In this document: in pieces, positions 17,243 to 26,610 of the stretch
Numbering within the stretch: the stretch's first letter is position 1
How the letters are laid out: every line of letters begins with the position of its first letter
NCBI RefSeq assembly: GCF_002949735.1
Contig: NZ_CP026681.1
Location: forward strand, 2,108,001 to 2,172,000
Source: Nostoc sp. 'Peltigera membranacea cyanobiont' N6
GTDB lineage: Bacteria > Cyanobacteriota > Cyanobacteriia > Cyanobacteriales > Nostocaceae
Reading direction: 5' to 3'
Length of the DNA: 64,000 bases
Notes under the pieces: generated by a model
Database searches by the model: none
Seen by the model: only the letters and a program-made list of their open reading frames with translations
What the model was told of the DNA's origin: nothing
Translations under genes and position numbers: made by a program

Positions 17243-17947
17243 ATGAAAAAATACTTATTTATAGGATTGTTACTCTTACTGGTTGGATGTTCATCTCAAG
17301 AAAAAGAAGATAAAGTCTCAGCTGTAGAATCGAATCCTTCACCTACCCCATCATTATCCTCAGCTAATGTTAATAATGCTACGCCATCGCTAAATCCAGA
17401 AGCGTTGCCTGATTTATCGAATAAAGAGAAGCTTGGAGAAGTTAATGCAGAGAACGACTTAATTGACTTGTTCTATTTTGATGGTAATGGTGTGAAAGTC
17501 AGTTTGAATATAGCAGCTGATAAAGGTTGTTTTGTCTACGTGCGGCGCAGTACTCCAGACCGAGTTGGTGAGGTTGAAATTGAGTCATTACGGCGCGAGA
17601 AGTTGGGTCTGTGGCGTTCGTATAACACTCAGCGACTTCTAACTCAACCAGCTGGCAATAAACTAAAGGTTTATTCATCAAGTGAGGAACTTTCTTCTAC
17701 TTATGAAAATCCTGCTGTATCACAAGAACACCTTGTGGCAGTGAAGGAATTGAAAGAGCGTGAAAAATCGTTTAAATTACTTTTACGTCAGGACTTGAGG
17801 GCGAGTGATTCAGCAAGACGAATTTATGTTAATCAGTGTCATAAATTAGGTAATTTTTATTATAAAGAAGAACTACCTCCTCTCACAGAAAAGGAGAGGA
17901 AGGACTTTGAAAAGAGTGTTGAAAAAAGGACTGAAAACAAGTTATGA
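17243..17947 (+). CDS. Putative lipoprotein
   Basis: 234 aa from the ATG at 17243. MKKYLFIGLLLLLVGC is a lipoprotein signal with lipobox LVGC, so the mature protein begins at Cys16. It has a Ser/Pro/Asn-rich linker (residues 25-65), then a charged globular region with a C-terminal coiled-coil-like stretch (KERKDFEKSVEKR). I see no enzymatic motif. It probably sits in the cell envelope. It follows the unknown gene at 16 kb by 41 bp, and its end overlaps the convergent gene by 6 bp. Confidence 0.7.
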   Translation: MKKYLFIGLLLLLVGCSSQEKEDKVSAVESNPSPTPSLSSANVNNATPSLNPEALPDLSNKEKLGEVNAENDLIDLFYFDGNGVKVSLNIAADKGCFVYVRRSTPDRVGEVEIESLRREKLGLWRSYNTQRLLTQPAGNKLKVYSSSEELSSTYENPAVSQEHLVAVKELKEREKSFKLLLRQDLRASDSARRIYVNQCHKLGNFYYKEELPPLTEKERKDFEKSVEKRTENKL

Positions 17948-18616
17948 GAACAGTGATAATTGCTCCATCTGAATATTACTTTCAGTTGTAGTTGCTTTAA
18001 CAGGGTGTTTGTTCTTATTTGACGACCTTTTACCCCACCCTTCTTTCGCCGCGTGTTTGACTACACGAGAGCGGATATCAGCAGCTAGGGTTTCATAATC
18101 AGAGCGGATTTTTTCATACTGAACTGGGGTTGTACCAATCTTCTCCCATAATTTATCGTATTTGAAATTCTCAAAAGGTCTGTGCCTGATGAGGGCATCA
18201 TAACTTGCCCAGAGGTAAACATCTGTCCATTCAGATGAAAGCGGCACTTCAAAAGCAATTGGCATTATAAGTGCAACAACTTCGCTACTAGAGGCAAGTT
18301 TACCTACTTCTCCATTGTCTATCTCTTTTAACGCTGTATCTAATCTATCGACTGCGATCGCTTTTCCTACCCAGGACGGAATTGACTGTTGCCAGCCGTT
18401 CTGCTGAGTCACAATTGGCCCGACGATGTATTGAACAATTTCATGACTTGCTCCTGCTAGATCAAGTAGACTGGCTGTTACAACTTTGTTAATCCCTTGG
18501 CTGGTTAGTAACTGAAGTATCTTTCTAGTGCTAGGAGTGAGAATTTCGCTAGCTTTTTGGCTTTTGCTGTTACGGATGGTTTCTTCGACATCGAATAAGC
18601 TTTGCTGCTGGTTCAT
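17942..18616 (-). CDS. Unknown protein with clamp-binding motifs at both ends
   Basis: 224 aa. The C-terminus ends MEQLSLFS: QLSLF matches the bacterial beta-clamp-binding pentapeptide QL(S/D)LF. The N-terminus MNQQQSLFDVEE has a looser QQSLF. Between them is a helical domain (residues 25-180), then a basic segment (GWGKRSSNKNKH) that could bind DNA. I do not know the family. It lies directly downstream of the delta' gene on the same strand, which supports a role at the replication fork. Clamp binding is an inference from the motif alone. Confidence 0.6.
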   Translation of the reverse strand: MNQQQSLFDVEETIRNSKSQKASEILTPSTRKILQLLTSQGINKVVTASLLDLAGASHEIVQYIVGPIVTQQNGWQQSIPSWVGKAIAVDRLDTALKEIDNGEVGKLASSSEVVALIMPIAFEVPLSSEWTDVYLWASYDALIRHRPFENFKYDKLWEKIGTTPVQYEKIRSDYETLAADIRSRVVKHAAKEGWGKRSSNKNKHPVKATTTESNIQMEQLSLFS

Positions 18617-18694
18617 ATTCCTTATGTGTAAATAAATACTGCCAGCTAGAAATACTTCTAACTGGCAGTGCTGTTTGATAATGGGTGTGTTGTG

Positions 18695-19360
18695 CTATGG
18701 CAGAAGTAGGTTATCCCAAACGCTTCTAGGAGTAACGTGATGCAGCAATTGCTTCCTTGCTTGAGTGAATTTAGCTAGCAATTGAGTACTTTTTAATTTC
18801 TGCCACCAGTTGTGTTGCAGGTAGGTAAGCAGCCATAATTGTGTCTCGTGATTCCAGCTTGAGATGGAGTTACTCAAACTGAGTGCGTTGAGGATATCGT
18901 CAGGAGGGACTTCCAGTTGACTTGTGATTTCTTTTGAGATGGAAGCTAACATTGTGATGTTGGCGATCGCTTGACCAGGACTGCCTGAACTGATAGCTAG
19001 TATTTTTTCTGTTACCTCGATTTGTTGGTCTTTGAGGACAGAGATAACCTCCTCATCAGTTAACCTTTGGAAAGGTATGATTTGACACCTACTCTTGATA
19101 GTAGGTAATAGCTTTTGAGGATAAGACGAGATCAGGATAAATGTTCCAGTTTTCGGTTCTTCTAGCGTCTTGAGAAGTTTGTTGGCGGCGGTAGGGTTGA
19201 GCATATCTGCTTCGTGGATAATCACCACCTTTTGCTTGGCCTTGACTGCACTAGTTGATAGAAATTCAATTACCTCGCGCACCTGCTCTACTCGAATAGC
19301 AGGTATACCTTTCTGCTGGGAGGTGTTTTCGGGATGGGTTGGTTTGATTTGTAACCCATC
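18695..19360 (-). pseudogene. holB: DNA polymerase III delta' subunit, 5'-truncated
   Basis: About 220 codons remain. The clamp-loader ATPase core is partly there: VVIIHEADMLNPTAANKLLKTLEEP (Walker-B-like and sensor region) and SRCQIIPFQRL. The part upstream (IRVEQVREVIEFL) is also recognisable, followed by the helical C-terminus to 18695. The P-loop-like N-terminus and zinc module are missing because the frame stops at the IS1634 inverted repeat at 19361. A GTG at 19282 could still start a short product, but it would lack the N-terminal third. Confidence 0.75.
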
Positions 19361-21465
19361 TTCCGCACTTCAAAACGTATTACAAATAAGACAAAAATAG
19401 TTACCAAGAAGATTCATATTATTCGGTATTAATACTGACAATTATTGGCTGGACGATGCTTATAGCGATCGCTATATTTGGTTATCTTAGGATGTTACAA
19501 AGTGAAGCACAGAGCGTGGGATGATAAGTATTTTTGCTGCTAAAGAAATAAGGACGATCAAAAAAAGTGAGAGAATTAGGAATCAAACTTTGATAAATAA
19601 AATCTCACCAAAAAAAATGGATTATCAAAAAAAAGAGATTGGGATTAAAAACTTAGATCACTTAGGAATAGTAGCTGGACTAATTGATGAAATAGGAATA
19701 GTTGAAACAATCAACTCCAAATTAGGCATAGATGGAAGAGAAAAAATTTCATCGGGAACAGTGGTCAAAGCGATTTTAATCAATGGATTAGGATTCGTCT
19801 CAAGACCTTTATACTTATTTAGTCAATTTTTTGAAGATAAAGGAATTGAAAACTTATTGGGTTGCGGAGTAAAAAGTGATTATATAAATGACGATAAAAT
19901 CGGAAGAGTCATGGATGAATTATATAAATATGGATTGAATAGTCTATTTATAGAAATTGTCTTATCAGTTATAAATAAATTTAAGATAGAGACCAAATAT
20001 TCTCATTTAGATGCCACATCATTTCATCTACATGGAGAATACACAAGGGAAAAAGAACAAGAGAAAGAAGCAGAAATAATCAAAGAAAAACCAATAATTA
20101 TCACTAAAGGATATTCTCGCGATCATAGACCAGATTTAAAGCAATGCGTTTTAGATTTAATAACAAGTAGTGATGGAGACATCCCATTACTAATGAGAGT
20201 TGGAGATGGGAACGAAGCAGATAAAGCAGTTTTTGGAAAAATCTTAGTAGAATTTAAAAAGCAAATAAATTTTGAGAGTATCATGGTCTGTGATAGTGCA
20301 TTATATAGTCAAGAAAATATCAAATTAATCGAACATTTAAAATGGATAACTAGAGTCCCAATGACGATAAAAAGAGCGAAGGAATTAGTTCAGTCGGTAG
20401 AGATAGAAGAGATAGATTCCGAAGAAATAGAGAAGAGAAGAATCCTAAATTTAGACGGATATAAGTGGAAAGAAGAAATAGTAAATTATGGTGGTATCAA
20501 ACAAATCTGGCTAATAGTAGAAAGTCAAAAAAGACAAAAAAGTGATTTAGAAAAGCTAGAGAAAAATCTCAAAGCAGAAAAAAATAAAGTGGAAAAACTG
20601 CTCAACCAATTAAAAAAAGAAGATTTTCAAAATCCCGACCAAGCTCGATACAAACTAAAAAGCATAAACAAAAAACTAAAGTTCTTTGAAATTCAAGAAG
20701 CTAAACTTATTGACAAGACATCGAAAAATAAGACTATTTATAAAATCGAGGGAGTGGATCATCAAAAACTAGAAGAGATAGCAATGATAAAAAAAGAAGC
20801 TGGAAGATTTATTTTAGCAACTAATTTAGTTGAAGATGAGAAATTAAAGTCATCAGAAATTATTACAAATTATAAAAATCAACAGTCTTGCGAAAGAGGA
20901 TTTAGATTTCTGAAAAATCCTTTATTTTTCACTGATAGTTTCTTTGTAGAAAATCCTGAAAGAATCGAGACGATGTTATTTTTAATGTCTTTGTGCTTAT
21001 TAGTTTATAATCTCGGTCAGAGGGAACTAAGAAATAGTTTAAAAAGAGCCAATATCGGAGTTAAAAATCAACTAGGTAAATTAACGAAGTGCCCCACATT
21101 AAAATGGATATTTCAATGCTTTCAAGGGATTCACATTTTGACTTTGAATGGAGTTAATCAAATTGTTAATCTAACCCAAGAACGCAATTTTATTTTGAAT
21201 TTTCTCCCAGTGTCTTGTCAAAAATACTATCTAATCTCTTAATCTAAACAACAACACAGTAAAGTGACAACTTATTAATATTCAAAGGGAAAATAATCGT
21301 TCCTATAATTTTTGTTGCTTAGATAAACTACTTGATGTAGAAAATATTTTATATTTGATTTTTTTTTTCAAAATCAGATTCGTTGAGTATTATTTTCTTA
21401 ATTATTCTAATTTTTTGCGTTTTCATTAACTGTAATTAATTTGTACTTCAAATTGAAGTGCGGAA
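19361..21465 (+). mobile_element. IS1634-family element
   Basis: About 2.1 kb. Inverted repeats TTCCGCACTTCAA are perfect at 19361-19373 and 21453-21465; outside them AACCCA also mirrors on both sides, so the true end may be about 8 bp further out. One transposase gene fills it. No target duplication is visible, and the two flanks belong to different genes (delta' on the left, a transposase N-terminus on the right). This points to recombination or deletion at the element rather than simple insertion. Confidence 0.82.
19617..21242 (+). CDS. IS1634-family transposase
   Basis: 541 aa from the ATG at 19617, the start that gives the family-typical N-terminus (MDYQKKEIGIKNLDHLGIVAGLI); an in-frame ATG at 19521 would add 32 residues. 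Visible features: the first acidic catalytic region YSHLDATSFHLHGEY, the GYSRDHRPDLKQ block, the second Asp in SIMVCDSALYSQE, a long coiled-coil insertion (about 340-390), and the Glu in QQSCERGFRFLKNPLFF. Complete and likely functional. It is more A+T-rich than its neighbours. Confidence 0.87.
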   Translation: MDYQKKEIGIKNLDHLGIVAGLIDEIGIVETINSKLGIDGREKISSGTVVKAILINGLGFVSRPLYLFSQFFEDKGIENLLGCGVKSDYINDDKIGRVMDELYKYGLNSLFIEIVLSVINKFKIETKYSHLDATSFHLHGEYTREKEQEKEAEIIKEKPIIITKGYSRDHRPDLKQCVLDLITSSDGDIPLLMRVGDGNEADKAVFGKILVEFKKQINFESIMVCDSALYSQENIKLIEHLKWITRVPMTIKRAKELVQSVEIEEIDSEEIEKRRILNLDGYKWKEEIVNYGGIKQIWLIVESQKRQKSDLEKLEKNLKAEKNKVEKLLNQLKKEDFQNPDQARYKLKSINKKLKFFEIQEAKLIDKTSKNKTIYKIEGVDHQKLEEIAMIKKEAGRFILATNLVEDEKLKSSEIITNYKNQQSCERGFRFLKNPLFFTDSFFVENPERIETMLFLMSLCLLVYNLGQRELRNSLKRANIGVKNQLGKLTKCPTLKWIFQCFQGIHILTLNGVNQIVNLTQERNFILNFLPVSCQKYYLIS

Positions 21466-21724
21466 TGTGGGTTTAAACACCCTTTTTGTAATCCTAAAGG
21501 AATTCGACTTTTCAGCGCTTGATTTATTTGCGTCTCTAATTCCTCAAAATCGTTTATTTTATTCAGATGATATCTAATATCATTAGATGTAGGAACATTC
21601 TTTAATAGCTTGGCTGTATTCTCAATACTATCTCCACTGCTGGCTGCCTTGATTAGAATCTCAAATAAAGTTTTTTGGTCACATACACCTTGAGTTTGAA
21701 TGGAGAAATTTTATAACTATTCAT
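21466..21724 (-). pseudogene. Transposase N-terminal remnant (ISH3-like)
   Basis: On the minus strand, an ATG at 21724 (MNSYKISPF) leads, after one frame change near 21690, into a helical segment (TLFEILIKAASSGDSIENTA, then LLKNVPTSNDIRYHLNKIN). It resembles the N-terminal domain of ISH3/IS4-related DDE transposases. It stops at the IS1634 right end; the catalytic part is gone. Family assignment is from pattern only. Confidence 0.45.
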
Positions 21725-21877
21725 TCAAGAACCTCGTCAAGGGTTTCTAAATCTGTTAAAGCTAGTTCTGATGATGAAACAGTCAATTTTTTCAGTCAAT
21801 ATGCTACACACCACTCTCATCATTTCATTTTTTGAAACCTTTCAGAGCAGTATAAATATTAATTATATAAATAGGAG

Positions 21878-21903
21878 TTTAAAGTGCTATTTAGCACTTT
21901 AAA
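21878..21903. repeat. Perfect palindrome TTTAAAGTGCTA
   Basis: Two 12-bp arms (TTTAAAGTGCTA and TAGCACTTTAAA) are separated by TT. It could be an operator or a hairpin; no T-run follows, so a terminator is less likely. It lies about 550 bp before the histidine kinase. Confidence 0.55.
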
Positions 21904-22134
21904 GTACGTAAACTTGATTAGCGATCGCTCTTCTCTTAAAAACTTTTTGGTTTACTGATTATAGTTGCAAATAATCCTGGCTGAAAACAACGATGATTGC
22001 AGGTTGGGTGATTTATAATTGCAGGTCGCTACAACTAGCTGGACTGCAACTGAAAACCAATATAATAGAGCGATCGCACTGCCCATTCTGACACGTATGT
22101 ATGGATTAGAACGTAGCTAATCTCAGTAGCAAAT

Positions 22135-22445
22135 CTATTCCCAGCTTTCTCCCTCTTCACCATACTGGGCTGGCGGTTCACCATGAGATTCAAGAATTTT
22201 GGGCTTTTTTATTTTGGCATTAGCTGGCTCAATTTTCTCTACATATAAATCAAATTCCCATTCTTGCAGTAAATCAAACAGGACGTTTGAGGTTAATATC
22301 TATGGGATAACTCAATTGTGAGTTAAGTTGTTGGAGATACTTAAGCGATAATTGGTGATAAGTGCTACTAACTTCAACACCATTGGGTTGGAGAAGTTCT
22401 AAAAGCGATTGCAAATGTTTCGCTGTCAAATTAGCGATCGCACCT
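22135..22445 (-). pseudogene. Small unknown gene, frameshifted
   Basis: The minus-strand upstream part (about 22445-22285) encodes a helical segment (IANLTAKHLQSLLELLQPNG). After a frame change near 22285 the C-terminal part reads VLFDLLQEWEFDLYVEKIEP and ends EEGESWE at the stop at 22135. No ATG starts the first part. Together they look like one small cyanobacterial protein of unknown function. Confidence 0.4.
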
Positions 22446-22458
22446 CAATTATAAAACT

Positions 22459-24498
22459 ATGAAAATCCCTGATTTATTACTTGATTCCATGCTCTCCTGC
22501 ACAACGATGCCCTGCACCAACGAACTGACACGGCTCAAAGCAGTGTATCAGTTTCAAGGTTTGGATGCTGTACCCAATCGGGCATTAGATGACTTGACAG
22601 CACTGGCAGCCGATCTGTGCCAAACTCCAATGGCACTGGTGAGTTTTATCGGAGCCGATCGCCAGTTGGTTAAGTCTAAGGTGGGAATCACATTAACAGA
22701 AATTCGCCGAGACTTCGCATTTTGTAACTACACCATTCGCCAGTCAGATGTCTTTGTGATTCCAGATACCTTGGCCGATCCCCGCTTTGCCACCAATCCC
22801 TTCGTTATAAATGCTCCCAATATCCGGTTTTATGCCGGAGTCCCCGTAGTAATAACTGGCGGTTGTGCCTTGGGTACACTCTGCGTCATGGACATTGAAC
22901 CGCGCGATCTGAGCCAGAAACAACGGAAAGGATTGCAGACACTCAGCCACCAAGTGGTAGCGCAATTGGAGCTAAAGCGCAACACCACAAAGCTGCGTCA
23001 AACGATCCCGGAAATCAAACAACTAAAACAGCAATTGATTACTCAGGAATTGGTTGGTCAACAAGATTCAATTCTGTTTAATCTGGCAAATCAAATTCGT
23101 AATTCTCTGGATCTGGACACGATTTTACAAACGGCGGTGAATGAGATTCATACTCTGTTACAAGTCGATCGCTGTGACTTTGTGTGGTGTCTGCCCAATA
23201 AAGATCGGTTCAAGTTTATGGTGACTCACGAAGCGACTAACCCAGAGATTCAGATGGCGTTGGGGGAACTTTCTCTTGGGCCAGGCTCCCTTCTGGCAGA
23301 AACTATCTTAAATCTAGATATGCTAAGGATTGAGGATGTTTCTACTACCTCAGAGGCACTCACCCCGGACGATCGCGCCCTGCTGCATGAACTGGCAGTA
23401 ACCTCGATGCTGTTGCTGCCACTGAGAACCCATTCTGGTCAATTGGGTGCTATTATTTGCCATCACTGTCGTGGTTCGCGCCAATGGGCTGATAGCGAAG
23501 TCCGGTTACTCAAAGCTGTCACCGATCAAGTAGCGATCGCTCTCGATCAGGCAGAACTGCTTGCCCAAACACGAGCAACCGCCTTTGCAGCTCAAACTCA
23601 AGCCACCTATCTAGGGAACGCCCTGAGCCAGTTGCAGCAAACCCAAATGCAACTGATACAGCAAGAGAAGATGTCGAGCCTGGGACAATTGGTGGCCGGA
23701 GTTGCCCACGAAATCAACAACCCAGTCAACTTTATTAACGGTAATATTGCTTATGCAACCAACTATGTTCGGGATTTGCTAGAACTATTGCATCTTTATC
23801 AGGCAACCTATCCCAATGGAACTGATGCTATTCAGGAAAAGATAGAGTGCATCGATCTTGATTTCTTGATGCAAGATTTGCCTAATCTATTGTCGTCGAT
23901 GCAAATGGGTGGAGAACGAATTCGGCAAATTGTCCTATCTCTGCGGAACTTCTCGCGCCTGGATGAAGCCGAGATGAAACCTGTGGATATCCATGAAGGG
24001 ATTGAAAACACGTTGTTAATTTTGAAGAGCCGGTTGAAATTAACTAGTGCCAAGTTTGAGATTCAGGTGATTAAAGCATACGAAAATTTACCGCCTGTTG
24101 ATTGTTATGCAGGGCAATTGAATCAAGTATTTATGAATCTTTTGGGTAACGCGATCGATGCCTTAGATGAAACGCCTAATCCGATCATTACCATTCAAAC
24201 AGAACTCATTAGTAGAGAATCGGGTAGTTCCGATCTATCCCAACCCTGCCACGCAGATAATGTAGCGATTCGGATTCGAGATAACGGTTCTGGGATGACA
24301 GAAACAACCCAGCAAAAACTGTTCAATCCATTCTTCACCACCAAACCCATCGGCAAGGGAACTGGGCTGGGACTGTCCATCAGCTATCAAATTGTGGTTG
24401 AAAAACATCGCGGCATTTTAAAATGCTCCTCAGAACTGGGGAAAGGCAGCGAGTTCTTGATTCAAATTCCGGTTGAGCCTCTGGTTAAAAATACTTGA
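22459..24498 (+). CDS. GAF-GAF sensor histidine kinase
   Basis: 679 aa, cytosolic, with no membrane segment. GAF1 spans about residues 30-175 (MALVSFIGADRQLVKS, then FYAGVPVV). GAF2 spans about 205-365 (LQVDRCDFVW). A coiled-coil linker (380-405) leads to the dimerisation box VAGVAHEINNPVNF with phosphoacceptor His417. The ATPase has the N box NQVFMNLLGNAIDAL (555-569), G1 DNGSGM, F FFTTKP and G2 GKGTGLGLSI. It autophosphorylates in response to an unknown ligand or chromophore; no canonical bilin-binding Cys is evident in GAF2. A response regulator follows 97 bp later and is the likely partner. Confidence 0.9.
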   Translation: MKIPDLLLDSMLSCTTMPCTNELTRLKAVYQFQGLDAVPNRALDDLTALAADLCQTPMALVSFIGADRQLVKSKVGITLTEIRRDFAFCNYTIRQSDVFVIPDTLADPRFATNPFVINAPNIRFYAGVPVVITGGCALGTLCVMDIEPRDLSQKQRKGLQTLSHQVVAQLELKRNTTKLRQTIPEIKQLKQQLITQELVGQQDSILFNLANQIRNSLDLDTILQTAVNEIHTLLQVDRCDFVWCLPNKDRFKFMVTHEATNPEIQMALGELSLGPGSLLAETILNLDMLRIEDVSTTSEALTPDDRALLHELAVTSMLLLPLRTHSGQLGAIICHHCRGSRQWADSEVRLLKAVTDQVAIALDQAELLAQTRATAFAAQTQATYLGNALSQLQQTQMQLIQQEKMSSLGQLVAGVAHEINNPVNFINGNIAYATNYVRDLLELLHLYQATYPNGTDAIQEKIECIDLDFLMQDLPNLLSSMQMGGERIRQIVLSLRNFSRLDEAEMKPVDIHEGIENTLLILKSRLKLTSAKFEIQVIKAYENLPPVDCYAGQLNQVFMNLLGNAIDALDETPNPIITIQTELISRESGSSDLSQPCHADNVAIRIRDNGSGMTETTQQKLFNPFFTTKPIGKGTGLGLSISYQIVVEKHRGILKCSSELGKGSEFLIQIPVEPLVKNT

Positions 24499-24595
24499 AG
24501 TGTGTATAAAGTTATCAAAATATCAACTGTTCAAGTCTTACTTTGGGAATGCTAGAGTAAACGCCAACGATGATTGACTCATCGACTTGTAAAGT

Positions 24596-24979
24596 ATGTC
24601 AAATGGTACGACAAGCTCACCGATTGTTCTCGCGCTTGATGACAGCCCTGTGATTCATCAAATGATTAAACGAGCGTTAGAACCGGGCTATCAAGTAATA
24701 ACAGCTGCTAACGCGGTTGATGCCCTGTCGATCATTTATCATCAACCGATTTCAGTCTTGCTATTGGATGTGCAGATGCCGGATGTAAACGGATTGGAGT
24801 TTTGCCGCACGGTGCGGAGCCTGCCCCAGTTTCAGCATTTGCCCGTGATTATGGTGACTTCTCAAGATTCCCCCTTCGACCGGGTGAAGGGTCATCTGGC
24901 GGGTGCAACAGAATATCTGATCAAACCTTTTGATGCCGAACAATTGCGAGAAACTGTACGAAAATTTATTTACACCTGA
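24596..24979 (+). CDS. CheY-like response regulator
   Basis: 127 aa, a single receiver domain with no output domain. Acidic pair Asp15-Asp16 in LALDDSP, phosphoacceptor Asp in LLLDVQMPDVNG, Thr in VMVTSQD, Lys in YLIKPF. It lies directly after the GAF kinase and converges with the cheB end of the chemosensory cluster. It could therefore serve the kinase, the cluster or both; the cluster has no separate cheY of its own. Confidence 0.9.
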   Translation: MSNGTTSSPIVLALDDSPVIHQMIKRALEPGYQVITAANAVDALSIIYHQPISVLLLDVQMPDVNGLEFCRTVRSLPQFQHLPVIMVTSQDSPFDRVKGHLAGATEYLIKPFDAEQLRETVRKFIYT

Positions 24980-25302
24980 CCTGCTTTTATTAAAACCCAA
25001 ATAGAAAATTAAAAATGGAAAATTATTTAGAAACTTTAGTTGTAGGATACAGAGCTTATACCATTTCTTTGTGAGGCTCTACCAAACCCTTTTAACTTCT
25101 TTCTTTGCGTCCTTTGCGTCCTTGGCGGTTCGTTTTTCTTTCTTCTTTCTTGTACTTATACCAATTCAATTAATGATCGCAACACATCCTTGGGTAAAGA
25201 CGCGATTCATCGCGTCTCTACAAATGGTCTATTTGTCGCATTCTTTTTTCAAATTAGTATTAAATATGGTTTAGCGCATCTTTATACAGAATTGGTATTA
25301 CT
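24980..25302. other. Repeat-rich intergenic stretch
   Basis: No gene. It contains CTTTGCGTCCTTTGCGTCC (about 25103-25121) and the hairpin AGACGCGATTCATCGCGTCT, both of dispersed-repeat character. Inverted ATACCAATTC (25158-25167) and GAATTGGTAT (25289-25298) bracket about 140 bp, a MITE-like layout. Confidence 0.55.
25158..25298. repeat. MITE-like inverted repeat pair
   Basis: ATACCAATTC at the left and its exact reverse complement at the right bracket about 141 bp without a gene. The interior includes AGACGCGATTCATCGCGTCT (25199-25218), itself a strong hairpin. Mobility is inferred only from layout. Confidence 0.45.
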
Positions 25303-26442
25303 TTAAAAAAGATGTTTAGAGTTCATGTAGCAGATTCGATTTAATAGCATGGGGGCAATTTCGCCGATCGCCAAAATATGTTGGGCGGCTCCCAGAGCGA
25401 TCGCTTCTTTGGGCATCCCGAAGACAACGCAGGTTTGTTCGTCCTGGGCAATGGTAGTGCCTCCGGCTTGAGCGATCGCTTGTAATCCATCTGCACCATC
25501 GCGCCCCATGCCAGTCAGCAAAATACCAACCGCCGCTCGCGGATAGCAGGTGGCAACGGCTTGAAACAAAGCTGTGACGGAGGGACGATGCCCGGAAACG
25601 GCAGGGGTGCTGACGGTGGTTAATCGCCCTTGAGTGTCGAGTTGCAGGTGTTGTCGTTCGGGAGCGAAGTAGACAGTACCCGGTTTGGGAAACTCTCCCG
25701 GTTGGGCGATCGTCACGCGCAGGAAACATTCTGCTGCTAGCCAATCTACCAGTCCTTGCAGAAATCCTTCGCTGATATGTTGGACGCACAGAATGGGTAC
25801 GGGAAAGTTTGCAGGCAGTTGTTTTAGGATCGTGTAGAATGCCTGGGGGCCGCCTGTGGAGGCTCCGATCGCCACGATTTTGGGCAGGGAGAAGGGGGAA
25901 TTACGAATGGGGAATTGCGAGTTACTGACAGGTTTTGGGTTGAATGGTTCTGGCTTACTTTTGGGGCTAACAGGATGCGTTCTCGGTTCTACCGTCGCAG
26001 TTCGGGAAGTGTGGCGAGTAAAAACTGTAACCCCTGCCAGAACTTTGATCCGGTTGATTAATTCGTGCTTAACGTTTTCGTAGTCTGAAAGTGAGTCAAT
26101 GCTGGGTTTGGGAAAAACATCCAAAGCACCCGCTTGCAGCAGTTTAAAAACATTGCGGGAATCTTCTTGGGTATTGACGGAGGTGCTGATTACTAGAATG
26201 GGACGGGGATAGTCTGCCATAATCCGGCGGGTGAGTTCCAGTCCATCCATTTTGGGCATGTGGAGATCGGTGCAGATTACCTGGGGCTGTGCGGCTGGAA
26301 TTCGCTCCAATGCTTCCACGCCATTGGGAGCAGTTCCCACCACTTCCACTTCCAGGGAACTCGCCAGAATCCGCTTGAGGATGGTTAGGGCGACGAGCGA
26401 ATCCTCCACCAGAAAGACGCGAATTGGGGCAGAGTTTTTCAT
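25303..26442 (-). CDS. cheB: CheB methylesterase/response regulator
   Basis: 379 aa from the ATG at 26442; an earlier in-frame start would translate a tandem DNA repeat and is rejected. Receiver domain at residues 1-125: Asp14 region LVEDS, phosphoacceptor Asp59 in CTDLHMPKMDG. A linker follows, then the CheB esterase with Ser in GASTGGP, His in VQHISEGF and Asp in GMGRDGADG. It removes methyl groups from (or deamidates) the chemoreceptors encoded upstream. It is the last gene of the minus-strand cluster cheR-cheW-mcp-mcp-cheA-cheB. Confidence 0.93.
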   Translation of the reverse strand: MKNSAPIRVFLVEDSLVALTILKRILASSLEVEVVGTAPNGVEALERIPAAQPQVICTDLHMPKMDGLELTRRIMADYPRPILVISTSVNTQEDSRNVFKLLQAGALDVFPKPSIDSLSDYENVKHELINRIKVLAGVTVFTRHTSRTATVEPRTHPVSPKSKPEPFNPKPVSNSQFPIRNSPFSLPKIVAIGASTGGPQAFYTILKQLPANFPVPILCVQHISEGFLQGLVDWLAAECFLRVTIAQPGEFPKPGTVYFAPERQHLQLDTQGRLTTVSTPAVSGHRPSVTALFQAVATCYPRAAVGILLTGMGRDGADGLQAIAQAGGTTIAQDEQTCVVFGMPKEAIALGAAQHILAIGEIAPMLLNRICYMNSKHLF

Positions 26443-26460
26443 CGGTTGACAGTATAGCAA

Positions 26461-26498
26461 GGGACTGGGGATTGGGGACTGGGGATTGGGGATTGGGT
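26461..26498. repeat. GGGGATT/GGGGACT heptamer tandem repeat
   Basis: Five near-identical 7-bp units (GGGGACT or GGGGATT), just upstream of cheB. This is the short tandemly repeated repeat (STRR) type known from Nostoc and Anabaena. Confidence 0.7.
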
Positions 26499-26610
26499 GA
26501 AAAGTCTTTTTGTGTCTAAGTTTTATCATCTGTTGATGTCCTAATCACCAAGGCTTTTGCTATAAGTTGAGATTTTACGAGAAAATTATTCTTCATTCAC
26601 CCGAAAACCC

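Larger units (their letters stand above)
21725..22458. other. Degenerate region before histidine kinase
   Basis: It contains a perfect 12-bp hairpin (21878-21903) and a frameshifted small gene (22135-22445, separate entries). The remainder is without recognisable coding content. Confidence 0.5.

Noticed and set aside
25316..25789. 157-codon minus-strand frame inside cheB
   Set aside because: Arg/Ser-rich shadow in another frame of a clearly coding gene.
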